Assembly (NCBI GenBank): GCA_023101725.1
Contig: JALJCO010008621.1
Location: forward strand, 558,001 to 622,000
Direction: 5' to 3'
DNA: 64,000 nt
Source: Atherinomorus stipes
Taxonomy: Eukaryota; Chordata; Actinopteri; Atheriniformes; Atherinidae
The position numbers and the translations under genes were made by a program. The notes beneath the pieces were generated by a model, which was not told where the DNA came from, made no database searches, and saw only the letters and a list, made by a program, of their open reading frames with translations. Shown here one piece after another: positions 14,583-23,342 of this stretch. Every line of letters starts with the position of its first letter. Within the stretch, counting starts at the first letter, position 1.

Positions 14583-15317
14583 TATATAAGATATTAAAAG
14601 TATACTTCTTCAAGTCCCACTACATCTCTGTATTTAGACGTGAAAAATTAACTTAAATTTAGCTAAATGATAAGGATGCGGTTATAAGTTTGTTGTTATA
14701 ACTGCTCATATTGTGGATTTTCACCAAATTTCACTGCAATCCAATTAATTAAAACCTCAGAGTTGTGATGTGAATACTTATACAGAATATTAAATTCAAA
14801 AATTAAACTACCCTGTGTCTCATTGGTATAAACTAGGTATAAACTATGTGATAGATAATAAGTTTTCAAATGACTCCAGTCTGACTTGTTGTATTTCTGC
14901 ACTGAAATGTCTTGAAACCCTCTGAACGTCTTCATAACTGATGTTTCACTTTGGCTAGTATAACTGTAGTCGTTTCCGTGTGTTGTTTGCAGGTGACTCT
15001 GGTAAAGAACTTGGAAGTGTATGGTTTGGATCCTGCAACTGTGGCCACTGCTTTACAGCACAGAGTCCAGGCCAGCACTGTCTTACATCCCATCCCTGGA
15101 GCCAAGGAGAAAGTCCTGGTCCAGATTCAGGGAAACCAGATTCATCAAGTTGGCAATTTGCTGCTCGGTATGGAACCTGATATTATTACCTTATTGCTTT
15201 ATTTGTATAAATGAAGTGACTTTGTTGTTTTCAATTTCATTTTCAGATCATTATCATATTCCTCGTAAGTACATCCAAGGACTAGACAAAGCTTCAAAAA
15301 GTGGCAAGAAAAAGTAG
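590..15317 (+). CDS. eif2d: eIF2D (ligatin), 3' ten exons, 5' end off window
   Basis: eIF2D is a cytosolic initiation factor that delivers tRNA to the ribosomal P site without GTP and helps recycle 40S subunits after termination. Ten exons read in one continuous frame: 590-817, 1177-1294, 1373-1418, 1515-1621, 1733-1888, 3627-3716, 4245-4340, 8432-8552, 14993-15167 and 15247-15317. All have AG/GT borders and all split codons rejoin in phase, giving about 402 C-terminal residues. In order they encode an acidic linker, a helical/winged-helix part (LPLLTSTFLRNHMFSCC, QLDIKKSSYKKLSKFL), a YHPPEI linker, a SWIB/MDM2-like part (EVRSIVTEYVKKNELVD) and a C-terminal SUI1 domain (NLEVYGLDP, VQIQGNQIHQVG). 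The protein ends in a lysine-rich tail. These match vertebrate eIF2D closely as I know it. The N-terminal PUA-containing exons are missing because they lie left of base 1. No frameshift or stop is seen, so the gene appears functional. Confidence 0.96.
1177..1294 (+). CDS. eif2d: eif2d exon (winged-helix part, start)
   Basis: Acceptor tttacag and donor gtacag. It encodes VMDALLFQCFLHALKSK and LPLLTSTFLRNHMFSC, nearly identical to the eIF2D winged-helix segment. It ends with TG of a split Cys codon completed by the next exon. Confidence 0.95.
1373..1418 (+). CDS. eif2d: eif2d exon (46 bp)
   Basis: This very short exon lies between a tttttcag acceptor and a gtagag donor. It encodes PSGMQLDIKKSSYKK after completing the Cys codon, and ends on a codon boundary. 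The residues are highly conserved in eIF2D. Confidence 0.94.
1515..1621 (+). CDS. eif2d: eif2d exon
   Basis: Acceptor ctgacag and donor gtgagt. It encodes LSKFLHVMQQQH and VKELTKGVESIVEVDWKNP, matching the eIF2D segment after the winged-helix start. It ends with GA of a split Glu codon. Confidence 0.95.
1733..1888 (+). CDS. eif2d: eif2d exon
   Basis: Acceptor tttatag and donor gtgtgt. It encodes LRSFCVPDETG, a variable glycine/glutamate-rich stretch, then YHPPEITTLYSVPARLEPLF, which matches the eIF2D YHPPDI linker. It ends with AG of a split Arg codon. Confidence 0.94.
2677..3178. mobile_element. hAT-type miniature element in eif2d intron 5
   Basis: The 502-bp element is flanked by an 8-bp target duplication with one mismatch: ATCTCTGG at 2669-2676 and ATCTCAGG at 3179-3186. 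Its ends are inverted (TAGAGTTGTTC on the left, TAGAGATGCTC reading inward from the right), with imperfect TATTGG/GATACTG-rich sequence inside. The 8-bp duplication and the TAGAG-type ends are hAT hallmarks. There is no transposase frame, so it is non-autonomous. The rest of intron 5 (1889-2668, 3187-3626) shows nothing I recognise. Confidence 0.72.
3627..3716 (+). CDS. eif2d: eif2d exon (SWIB/MDM2-like part)
   Basis: Acceptor ctgcag and donor gtaaga. It encodes KGTIMHPAEVRSIVTEYVKK and NELVDENNK, the start of the SWIB/MDM2-like fold of eIF2D. Confidence 0.94.
4245..4340 (+). CDS. eif2d: eif2d exon (SWIB/MDM2-like part)
   Basis: Acceptor catcag and donor gtaaag. It encodes YVTINPTLCDCLLEKSEY and LKWDDLFSR, continuing the SWIB/MDM2-like fold. 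The following 4.1-kb intron carries the stacked transposons. Confidence 0.94.
5155..5171 (+). mobile_element. hAT-type repeat, left fragment (split by Tc1 insertion)
   Basis: TAGGGCTGCACAACATA resembles the common vertebrate hAT-derived end beginning TAGGGCTGCAC. It breaks off at the TA where the Tc1 element begins and resumes at 7153 with TTGTTTGAGCATTG. Confidence 0.55.
5378..6367 (-). pseudogene. Tc1-like transposase, inactivated
   Basis: The reading frame runs from ATG at 6367 to a stop at 5378. The N-terminal helix-turn-helix part is legible (MLQSKEIRNKVIEIYQSGKV), but about 11 family residues are replaced by 4 near residue 30, and TGA at 6260-6262 replaces an expected Arg codon. The catalytic core is long and well kept: LWTDETKVELFG supplies the first Asp, QQDNDPKHTSK the second. 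The third acidic position, normally Glu in NPIE, reads NPND. A second TGA at 5453-5455 cuts off the last 25 or so residues. It sits antisense inside an eif2d intron. Two stops, a deletion and the altered catalytic site make it non-functional. Confidence 0.93.
6666..7054 (+). mobile_element. TTAA element family A, copy 1 (inside Tc1 arm)
   Basis: TTAA flanks it on both sides (6662-6665, 7055-7058). The ends are inverted: AGGGACCAGAGGCA on the left and AGGGACTAGAGGCA reading in from the right. It lacks about 90 internal bases that are present in the 53-kb copy. It splits the right arm of the Tc1 element; removing it rejoins an arm sequence that mirrors the left arm at about 5240-5275. It has no open frame, so it is a miniature non-autonomous element. 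The TTAA target suggests piggyBac-type mobilisation (inference). Confidence 0.85.
7153..7231 (+). mobile_element. hAT-type repeat, continuation after Tc1 insertion
   Basis: TTGTTTGAGCATTG and the following sequence to GTCACATCACAAG continue the hAT-like end that starts at 5155. The far end of this element is not visible. Confidence 0.5.
7236..7442 (+). mobile_element. TTAA element family C, one arm
   Basis: It begins after TTAA (7232-7235) with AGGGGAAGTTCAGCATTTTT, then follows the arm of the 15948-16835 element closely to about 7442 (shared ACATAGGGCC, CTCCTAGCCTGTCATTAAAA). The matching opposite arm was not found before the next exon, so the copy is partial or has a different centre. Confidence 0.7.
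7443..8431 (+). other. end of eif2d intron 7, repeat-like, unassigned
   Basis: About 7700-8170 is more CG-rich than its surroundings and looks like the interior of another DNA element. I found no clear inverted ends or target duplication. The last 250 bases are AT-rich intron up to the cccctag acceptor. Confidence 0.3.
8432..8552 (+). CDS. eif2d: eif2d exon (linker to SUI1)
   Basis: Acceptor cccctag and donor gtaaaa. It encodes TLARMQECSQVIFPGHDP and IIKKGHIEPIDISVASRGSN. It ends on a codon boundary after KK, exactly where the human protein enters its SUI1 domain. Confidence 0.95.
9655..10567 (+). repeat. GC-rich, G-strand-biased block, possible LINE 3' remnant
   Basis: Inside an AT-rich intron, about 9655-10180 is very rich in G on the + strand with many runs of four or more G. 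It is followed by a pyrimidine stretch (about 10410-10500) and an AATAAATAAAATTAATAAA-type tail at about 10543-10562. A G-rich 3' UTR ending in a simple A-rich tail fits a 5'-truncated L1-like retroelement. No reverse transcriptase segment is present, so this is inference. Long open frames here are a by-product of base composition. Confidence 0.4.
11772..11841 (-). mobile_element. hAT-type miniature element, end fragment
   Basis: GGGCAGTGGGGCATTGCC and the end GGTTGAGAAGCACTG resemble the right half and end of the 50630-50899 element (GTTTGAGAACCACTG). Only one end is present. Confidence 0.5.
11930..12090 (+). repeat. teleost interspersed repeat fragment
   Basis: AACATGGGAGTCTCTGGGGA followed by GGAGGCAGCCCCTAGCGG is a motif I recognise from a very common fish repeat of unclear class. 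Its boundaries are not clear. Confidence 0.4.
12160..12258 (-). mobile_element. hAT-type repeat, end fragment
   Basis: GATGTATCGTGCAGCCTTAG at the right is the inverse of the CTAAGGCTGCACGATA-type hAT end seen as TAGGGCTGCAC at 5155. It is a partial copy. Confidence 0.45.
14533..14590. repeat. TA microsatellite
   Basis: Nearly pure alternating T and A with a few interruptions, within eif2d intron 8. Confidence 0.9.
14993..15167 (+). CDS. eif2d: eif2d exon (SUI1 domain)
   Basis: Acceptor tttgcag and donor gtatgg. It encodes VTLVKNLEVYGLDPATVAT, QHRVQASTVLHPIPGAKEK and VQIQGNQIHQVGNLLL, the SUI1 fold that sits near the ribosomal P site. It follows a 6.4-kb intron. Confidence 0.96.
15247..15317 (+). 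CDS. eif2d: eif2d last coding exon
   Basis: The acceptor is tttcag after a 79-bp intron. The exon encodes HYHIPRKYIQGLDKASKSG followed by lysines and the TAG stop at 15315-15317. IPRKYIQGL matches the eIF2D C-terminus. Confidence 0.96.
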
Positions 15318-15425
15318 CATTTCATTCTGCTGTAACTACTTACTGTCTTAAAGTTGCTCTGATAAGCAGGGAAAAAAAAGCAGCAGTTGATCATTCATAT
15401 AATAAAAGTCATATTCTGAAGATTA
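15318..15425 (+). promoter_or_regulatory. eif2d: eif2d 3' UTR with poly(A) signal
   Basis: A canonical AATAAA sits at 15401-15406, 84 bases after the stop, so the 3' UTR is probably only about 100 bases long. The cleavage point is inferred. Confidence 0.75.
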
Positions 15426-15947
15426 ATGAAATACCACTGTGTTGTGTGTTCCTCTTTGGACTTCCAATTTAATTTTTGATGGGTTCAACCAAGGCTCTAA
15501 ATTAAATTTTTTGCCCACTAGCCAAATTTCTTTTAGGAAGAATAATCTGTTTCCCATGAGTGCGCTTCTAGCCATACATGTGTAAAGTACTGGAGACCAA
15601 GACTCCAGTTAAAGTACACATCCTCTATGAAATAAATTACTTGACTAAAAGTTGAAGTGTTATTGAAGCACCACACTTAAGTGGAAGTACTGTACTAAAG
15701 TATTCAACTTTTTGGGGGACTTTAGTGATGCAAGTGGTTTATATCAAAGTTTCTACTCAAGTACTGAAAGTAAAAGTAGAATTAGCTCATTGAGTATGTT
15801 AAAGATGAGGCAATTTTGAATATTTATGATTTTAAATTTTTAGGTTGACAGACATTCAGCATTCCTTTGGCTCTAGCAGCAGTACAGAGACAGGAATATA
15901 TGAAAACAGATCATGTTCACACCCCTCCAAGCTTATTCCCTTCTTAA
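15426..15947. other. intergenic, downstream of eif2d
   Basis: AT-rich sequence with no recognised gene. Part of it (15590-15790) reads like an old degraded repeat, with repeated AAGT(A)-containing phrases, but I cannot place it. Confidence 0.4.
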
Positions 15948-16835
15948 AGGGGATGTTCAGGATTTTTGACATAGGGCCTCATTTACAAGCCAAGGTAGTA
16001 CTTATCACTGAAGACAGTTTCAAAATATTTCCCATTGTTCTAGTTCCAGAAGGTTGCTGATGCTAATGCTAGTGTGAGTCAATAGCAATCTCCTAGCCTG
16101 TCATTAAAAGCAATCTTATCCACTCCACAGAACATCCAAGGCAAATCAGCAAGCTTATCTGGGTAAATGCTGCGTTAAACTAATAAAATTGTGTTAAACA
16201 AGTAAAACTAGCCTTGTATGACAAATTTTGCATTACAAATTGAGGAACTACTTTCTTACCAGCTGCGGAATTATATACTTTGCTTCCAGGTGGTAGTGTT
16301 ACTACCTTTGTCAGTGTATTCTGGTTCTTAGAGATATGGTGACAGCTTGATGAAAAAAGTTCCAAATTGTCTTTAAAATCTGACACATACTCCTGCCTTT
16401 CAGACGTGGCCATAGTTTTGACTTTATATTTGTGTAATCAAATTCCTTCAAGTATGTAGCAGCAGATGACATCACTCCACTGCCAAATACAGAAAGTAAA
16501 ATTTTGTGAAGTGTCTCAGCAGCAACAATCAAAATGCAACGAAATGCGAGCTAAGTTTTATTTATAACATTATTCTATTAACACGGCATTTACACAGATA
16601 ATCTTATTATATAGTCTAAGTTATAAATGATTTGCCTCGGATGTTCTGTGGCGTGGTTAAGATTATTTTTAATGACAGGCTAGCAGATTCCTTTTGACTT
16701 ACACTAGCATTAGCATCAGCGACCTCCTGGAGCTAGAATGACTTAATAAAATATGTTGAAACTGCCTCCAGTGACAAGTAGGACCCTGGCTCACTCGAAA
16801 ATGAGGCCCTATGTCAAAAATCATGAACTTCCCCT
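15948..16835. mobile_element. TTAA element family C with ~200-bp inverted arms
   Basis: Flanked by TTAA (15944-15947, 16836-16839). The left arm starts AGGGGATGTTCAGGATTTTT; the right arm read inward starts AGGGGAAGTTCATGATTTTT. Complementarity continues for about 200 bases (15948-16145 against 16628-16835). The centre (16150-16625) has short open frames on the - strand, but none resembles a transposase I know. It is a non-autonomous, stem-loop-forming element. Confidence 0.85.
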
Positions 16836-16839
16836 TTAA

Positions 16840-19689
16840 ATCAATGTTTATGCTAAATAAGTTTTATTTTTATGTTAAGACATTTCTTGTCATCCTCAAC
16901 TTATGGTAACTAAAGGCCAGTAGATCACATATGCTATTGGCATTTCTTCTGTGAAAACAAGTGATTAAAGCACCTAATAACAAAGCACCAGGGGCCACGT
17001 TAACCCAATATTTTCTGTCTTTGACCAACCTGTTGATATCTGAGCGTCCCGCTCACGGGCATGATGTCATTTCATAAATATGTATTTTGCTCAGGGTAGA
17101 TTCTAAGTACCTACATGTTGTACACCACTGGAAAGCTAATATTCTTGAGATTTCAATGACGTATACCATTCCAAGGTGCAATCATAAATGTAGATTCAGA
17201 AAACACTTATTTCAGACCAACCACAAATACAAAAGTTTATACATTTTACCTTTGAGGCTGTACTGTACTCTAGTAAATGATCCTGTTACAGTACATCAGC
17301 AAGGGTTCAGTACAAGTATTCCAGAAAAATAGTTGCTCCACAGTCACAGTCTTTTATCCATAAAGGCCTTACTGTTTCCGTAAGCATTGATAATATCAAT
17401 CTGATGTGCAGATGTTTCATATATTTTCTGCTGCAGCGCCAGTTAGCTGCATCCAGTTCGTCGCTGAACTATGAACTTTGAACTCTGACCTTTTGATTGA
17501 CATATTTCCTCCGGTAGACCAATGTTTAACCTCCCTGTAGTGGCACAACAGTCATTGAACACGGGCATATGAAAAAGTGCCTGCCCCTTTTCCTTCTGTA
17601 AAGGACCTAAAAGAGAGTTCCCAACTAAAGAGAGATGGTCCTCAATCGGCACCACGCCAACAGGGCGTCTCTCCTTCGCCGCTGGTCGTCAGCTCTGGCA
17701 CTCGGGAAATTGAGGCGACTTGTGTGGAGGACAGGCTGGGACTCAACAGGCTGGTGACAGGAAACTGCTCGCTGAGCGAGCTGGTAAGGCAGGACCGCCA
17801 TAAATTTTACCATCACACGTCATATCAAATGAAGAAACATTAAAACCATACAAAGCAGAATACAACAGCAACCACTTTCAATATAAAGAGAGAGGAGGAT
17901 TGTCCTGCTCCCCTTCAAAGTTCCCAGGTGAGTCATGTCGCCGACCTCCTCACTGTTGGGCACCTGGAACTGCCGGATGTCCTCCGGTGTGCCTGGAGAA
18001 ATATGAAAGAAATATGCTCTTTCATATTTTTATTTTTCAATTGCAACTTTTGTTTTGATCTGAAAAATTTTTTGGTTGCCACTTACTCTCTTCTGCTCTC
18101 AAATCTCTTTTTTGGTTTCAAATCTATTCTATTTGATTGAATGATAAAGAAACAAAATTCTCTCCATACAGGTGCTATTTTAAAAATCCCAATTTGGCAT
18201 TATCTTGAGAGAAGGCTTTTTTCAGCATGTAGGTGCAGGCCGTTGGCAGAATGGGGGTTGGGGAGCACGCATGGTCATCTTGTAGACAGCTTGATTTGCT
18301 AAAGCCAGATCAAACATCTAATACAGTACAGATACAACATTTTACTGCTTAAGTACAGTAGTGAAATAGTTTACTTCATTATCATACATCTTTGTCCTTA
18401 CCTGCATTAATGCAACAAAGTAAGTAAAGTAGGAAAAAAATGTGGCAACGGTTGATCAATGAAAACACTAAACAAAAAAAAGGAAGCAACTTACTTCATT
18501 CATCACCGGACTAAATGGCTACTAAGTTTATATTTCTACCCATATTTAACTCTCATTTGGCGGGTGTTAATTTAGAGTTCTGGGTTCAACTAAACAGGGA
18601 CAGTTAATCAGTATCAGATGGTTAAAGCAAACATTCGGGGAAAAATTTAGACACCTTTGTCAGAATGTTTTTTTTTATGGCTAACAGTGTAAACCTTTGT
18701 TGGCACAACATTAAAGTGTCATATTTAGCCATAAACAACTATTCTGAAGCTGGAACTCAACTGGGCCAGGTGTAGTTTGCAGCTAGTAAGGTTGACCTGT
18801 CGGGTTCACAGAATTACAGGAATTTTTAAGTGTTTTTTTTTTGGGGGGGGGGGGGTTATGTTCACATGTGGAACCTATTTAATAAAAACCCCTCTTTATT
18901 TGCTTAGATTATTCTTTTAAGGGTCAGAAGTCTTGTGCAACAGCTCAGAAAATCTGGTAAGGCCGGAGCAAGTGTTGCCCCATGCTGTTTGAAAAGCAGC
19001 CTCTGCTGCTTTGTCATGTGGATACTATTCCTAAGTAATGTTACACCTAAAAATCTGAACGCATCATCTAAAATGAACGGTTTATCCAGCACATTCAAGG
19101 TCACGTAGATTTTATTTCTGCAAAGCATAATAAACACAAAAACAAGGGTACAGCTTTGGCAAGACTACATGTCAGCAATGAAGTCCAACAGGAGGCTCGA
19201 GGTATAGAAAGCCAGGTTTTACATTTATTTAGCACACCAAACTTTGTAACAGCTCTTGTGCAATCCAGCCGAGACAAAAGAGAGAGCCAGAATACTGAGC
19301 AGCACCTCCTGTTCACCTGTAGGCACTGCCCTCAGACTAATCAGGCCTATCATAGCAGACTTCTGAAAAAAAAAATTTAAAAAATCAAACAACACAGAAT
19401 ATTAAAACATAACTATGTTAAAACACGTCCTTGTAAGTTATAAAGCTAAAGAAAATTAACAACTCAAACATAATGGAAACAAAAGGGAACACTTTTACAA
19501 TCCTGTAGATTCACCTTTCTACCTCTAATCAGGTCTACTCAATTATTCAATCAGCACTGAGAACATATTTCCACTAAAGGCAGGGCTTCTCTGGACAAGG
19601 AACAGAATTTTCTTACAAAGTTTGTTTTAAAGTTCACAGTAACTCATAAAATTGGAAAATAACAGTGCTTTGCTTTAGTGATTATTTAA
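16840..19689. other. intergenic between eif2d and the receptor
   Basis: Mostly AT-rich, with no recognised gene. A more GC-rich patch at 17600-18000 contains a short coding-like stretch on the - strand (see findings). A T-run followed by a G-run occurs at about 18830-18855. Confidence 0.35.
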
Positions 19690-19744
19690 AGGGACTAGAG
19701 GCAGGAATTTTAAAAAAACAAACATGCATGTCCATTTCTTTTAA

Positions 19745-21123
19745 AGGAGCCCTATCATGAAAAATGGACTTTTAAGAGCTTTTCAGCATGTCAGTGTGTT
19801 ATTTCCTTATCAAGAAATGATTTAAATCGTTATTTTTCTTCATTCATGCATATTTGAGTAATCTACATGAATATTTAAACCAAGCGCTACCTCCCTGCAA
19901 ACGGCTGACTACCCACCGCGTTACGTATGAACGTGGCACCAATCACGAAAGTCCAAATGCGCACGCTCAGTATCGTAGCAAGACGCCCTCTGTTGAGCAG
20001 AAACTCAGAGAATCCTATACACACTCTCTGAGGAAGAAACTAACACCTGCAGGAAGATTTCCTCAGAGACAAGCAGCCATCAGCTAACAGACGTTTGATC
20101 CAGAGTTCAGGAGAATTTTCTTCCTTTTTTTCCCTCTTTTTTTTAAGCTCTAGAGGACAGCAAGTTGGGGAAAATGCAGTTACGTTCAGCGTGGGAGTGT
20201 ATTTGTTGTACCTACTGGATGAATCGACTTGCCAGAAGTGGTTGGATTTTAACTTCAGGAGCAGGGGAAAAAAAAAACTCAACTTTGTGTGTGAACTTCA
20301 CTCCTGACAACTTCATGAATCTCTGGCAGTAAAGTGTTTTTTTTTCTCTGGGATTACTTCTGAAACCTGACGCAGTTCCTACTATAAAAACGCGCATGGA
20401 CAGACAACAACACTGGTGAGTCAACACATCTCTCAGCTCAATGCTAACTGTTAGGCTATGATTTGTTCGCTAATTTACTTACTTGTCAGGGGTCTCTGTG
20501 GTACTTCTGTGGTACTGCGTGTACTTCAAACTCCATATCAGACTCTGGGTCGAGCGCATACAGCTCCATAACAGGCTGCTCCGTTTGATCCCGTTGATCG
20601 GAGTCCGATTATCCATCAATGTTTACAAGATCCATGTGAGTGCTGCTTAGCTCAGCGCTAACTGTTAGCCTATGATTTGTTCGCTAAATTACTTGCTTGT
20701 CAGGGGTCTCTGTGGTACTGCGTATACTTCAAACTGCATATCAGACTCTGGGTCGAGCGCATACAGCTCCATAACAGGCTGCTCTGTTTTATCCCGTCGA
20801 TCGGAGTAATTATCCATCAATGTTTACTACTAACATCCACATGAGAGCTGCCGGTGCCGGTGCTACAGACAATTCTGTGACCCTTCAGAATAAGTGTCTC
20901 TTCCGGGGCGACGTCATGAAATGGGCGTAAAACATGCTGCAATTGGTCGAGAGCTCCGCGGTTCAGTACAGTCAGCCATCTTTCTTCCGTGTTGGAAATT
21001 AGATGCATCGAAAAACTAATATTTAACACCAAATTAGTTTCTATAGTAACGATGGGAACATATCTAGCTTATAAATGCCTGTATTTGACTTTTGGAACAT
21101 TTGAAAAGCATGATACAGCTCCT
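19745..21123. mobile_element. TTAA element family B, 1.38 kb, nested in family A
   Basis: It is flanked by TTAA duplicates (19741-19744, 21124-21127), and removing it restores the family A sequence TTTTAATACTAATGGGTGAT seen uninterrupted at about 53.74 kb. Inverted ends: AGGAGCCCTATCATGAAAA on the left and AGGAGCTGTATCATGCTTTT reading in from the right. It contains a 214-bp tandem duplication. Short open frames do not resemble a transposase. Confidence 0.87.
20435..20850 (+). repeat. 214-bp tandem duplication inside element B
   Basis: Unit 1 starts at AGCTCA (20435) and unit 2 at AGCTCA (20649). Both contain GTTAG(G/C)CTATGATTTGTTCG, CAGACTCTGGGTCGAGCG and CATACAGCTCCATAACAGGC. Unit 1 has an extra short internal repeat of TGTGGTACTTC. 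Confidence 0.85.
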
Positions 21124-21532
21124 TTAATACTAATGGGTGATGAAGCGCTAAATAACGTTTCCACCCACGTTTTTCTCTGTTGCCTTTAACAGGCTGTGTG
21201 CTGCAAAATGCGCTGCAATTCGGTGTCCGAATTTCCCGTGCTGCCCTGCGGACGTGACGTCAAATGACGCTACATCCGCAGTTTTGATACAGGAAGAAGA
21301 CGGTCGCGGTAAAGTCAAACACTGTAAGCGATAGTTATGGATTCTTCTGCCGTCAGCAAACGATCCAGAGCAACTGAAAGACACTAAAAAGTGTAACTAC
21401 GAAGAAAAAGCAAAGAAAACAACATTATAGCTTCAGTTTGTGCACGCTCCTGTGACGGCTTGGCTGTGGCTGCAGTTATCTGAAGCGCCAGTCGCGAGTT
21501 TCGTTTCTTAATCTTGCCTCAAGTCCCTTTAA

Positions 21533-22379
21533 TTATATTCTTTCCAGATTAACCTTCATTAGATTTAAGGTGTTTAAGTTATTGCCCCAGCTTATAGGGT
21601 TGTTTGCAGTTGCAGCCTCAATTATGCTGAGGTCAGGTCTCTGTGGGGATCTAATGTACCTCCTGTAAATGAACTTAATCATCTTCACAACTTTTTTTTT
21701 TCTTATTTTTTTATTTTTTATGGTAAAAGATGGAATGTGCGCCAGTATATTGTTTTCCAGAGGGCAGCCTAGAGCTTTCTCCTGATGGTGAACACAGCAC
21801 ACCTCATGATTTCCACTGAGGATCAGATGTCATGCCTTCTTGTTTTTAAAATTCCAATCTCTGTCCTCCCGTTAGCTTCCTTTTTGGATTGAATTTTCAA
21901 GTTGAACTTCAAAATTTACACACTATTTGTAATATGACCTCAGGTATTTGTATAGGAAATGACAAACAAGAGGAAAATGGCTGAAGCGCTGGCAAAGATT
22001 ACAAATATCATTACTCAGAGTCTGAAACATTGCGTAAGCCTGAGTATCATCCAATGACTTCCACCACTAAACTATTTCTCCTCTGCAGTCAGAATAATAC
22101 CCCTGTTACTTGTGATTTCCACTGCAAACTGTCTCTGTACCATACATCCCAGCATTCAACCAAACTATCCATTAGATATGAATAGGAATAAAAAAAACCT
22201 AACAATAGCCACAAAAATCGTTTCACTTTATATCATTTATGTGGAATTTGTAATCCAGTTTGGTTTAACATTGAATTCAGGGTGATTCTTTTATAAAAGA
22301 ATACATTTTTTGTGACATATTGATGCTAATTTTTAATTATTATGCCTACAATTGCTAATGTGTTGTCACATGCAGCAAG
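21533..22379. other. intergenic, no feature seen
   Basis: AT-rich, with no open frame or repeat structure I can assign. Confidence 0.4.
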
Positions 22380-22613
22380 TATGGGCTATATGCACTGTCG
22401 CTGTACGATCTGTTCAGGAAGCGTAATGTCAGCTCATCTGCACATGTGCGGAAAGGAATACTTCCAGGTCGCCCTTTAGTCTGCTGGATTTAGGAAAATA
22501 ATGTCCTGAAAACAATAACTTCCATCCTTGATAAAAGAAAAGTAACAGACGGAGGAATAATCATTACTGATTTTCAGGTGATGAATGCTGTACTGAAATT
22601 AAAATGGCTGCAG

Positions 22614-22620
<7 letters not shown>

Positions 22621-22674
<54 letters not shown>
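22621..22674. repeat. AT microsatellite, about 27 units
   Basis: Uninterrupted AT dinucleotide run at the loop side of the fold-back element. Confidence 0.97.
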
Positions 22675-22679
<5 letters not shown>

Positions 22680-23201
22680 TACTGTAACATTCCTCTAACC
22701 AGATTTAACAGCCACAGGAACTGCCTTGACTACACAGAAACTTTCTGTGGACGTCTAAATTGAATTTGCTATTAAAACCTGCGAAATCTAAAATGTCACC
22801 ATTTGTATACATTAAGTGAACAATGGCCTAAACTATTTTTTTTTCTATTTTTTTTTTCTCCCAGTCCCAATTTTCATTTACGGAGAATATATCGATTATT
22901 CCAAATAATCATATTGTGTGGAGTGAAATTATGTTTGTATAACACTTTCCAATACATTATTACCTGTGTGGTAATCTGACAATTTAATCTGCAACTTTAA
23001 GGGATCAAAATCACATAAACATCTGCAGCCACTTTGATTTCTGTACCGCATTCATCACTTCAAAATCAATAATGTTCAACATCTGTTACTTTTCTTTTAT
23101 CATTATCAAGGATGGGAGTTTTTATTTTCCTAAATCCAGCAGATTCAACAGCGACCTGGAAGTATTCCTTTCCGCACATGTTCATTCCTGATTACTGATT
23201 C

Positions 23202-23268
23202 AAACTGATTAACCCAGGTGTGTCTGACCTCAGTAACTGGCCAGACACACCTGGAGTAATCAGTTTGT
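23202..23268. repeat. small palindrome in fold-back element arm
   Basis: CCAGGTGTGTCTG at 23214-23226 pairs with CAGACACACCTGG at 23242-23254. Flanking AAACTGATTA and TAATCAGTTT extend the stem. This segment is absent from the other arm, so it looks like a later small insertion. Confidence 0.75.
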
Positions 23269-23342
23269 CCAGTCATGAAAGACTGGAAGCAAAGGTGCTG
23301 TCTGAAGTTCAGGAAGTAGTGGAGTCATGCATATAGCCCATA

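Larger units (their letters stand above)
8553..14992 (+). other. eif2d intron 8 (6.4 kb), contents
   Basis: Apart from the GC-rich block and the short elements listed separately, I see A-runs (9322-9341), a T-run followed by a G-run (10752-10776), a CA run near 12262-12276 and a TA microsatellite near 14533-14590. About 8600-9300 and 12260-14530 hold no recognisable gene or element. Confidence 0.4.
19690..21528 (-). mobile_element. TTAA element family A, copy 2 (interrupted)
   Basis: Flanked by TTAA (19686-19689, 21529-21532). Ends AGGGACTAGAGGCAGGAATT (left) and AGGGACTTGAGGCAAGATTA (reading in from the right). It matches the 53-kb copy in reverse. A second element occupies 19745-21123; without it this copy is about 456 bp. 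Confidence 0.88.
22382..23340. mobile_element. TA-flanked fold-back DNA element (~960 bp)
   Basis: TA at 22380-22381 and 23341-23342. Both ends begin TGGGCTATATGCA when read inward. The arms stay complementary for over 200 bases (22382-22617 against 23022-23340), e.g. GGAAAGGAATACTTCCAGGT and TCTGCTGGATTTAGGAAAAT. The right arm has extra sequence including a smaller palindrome, and the centre holds an AT microsatellite. It has no transposase. The TA duplication suggests Tc1/mariner-type mobilisation (inference). Confidence 0.82.

Noticed and set aside
14951..15317. Three + strand open frames around the eif2d SUI1 exons
   Set aside because: The first reads through the donor at 15168, and the others are out-of-frame shadows. 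The spliced frame is the supported one.
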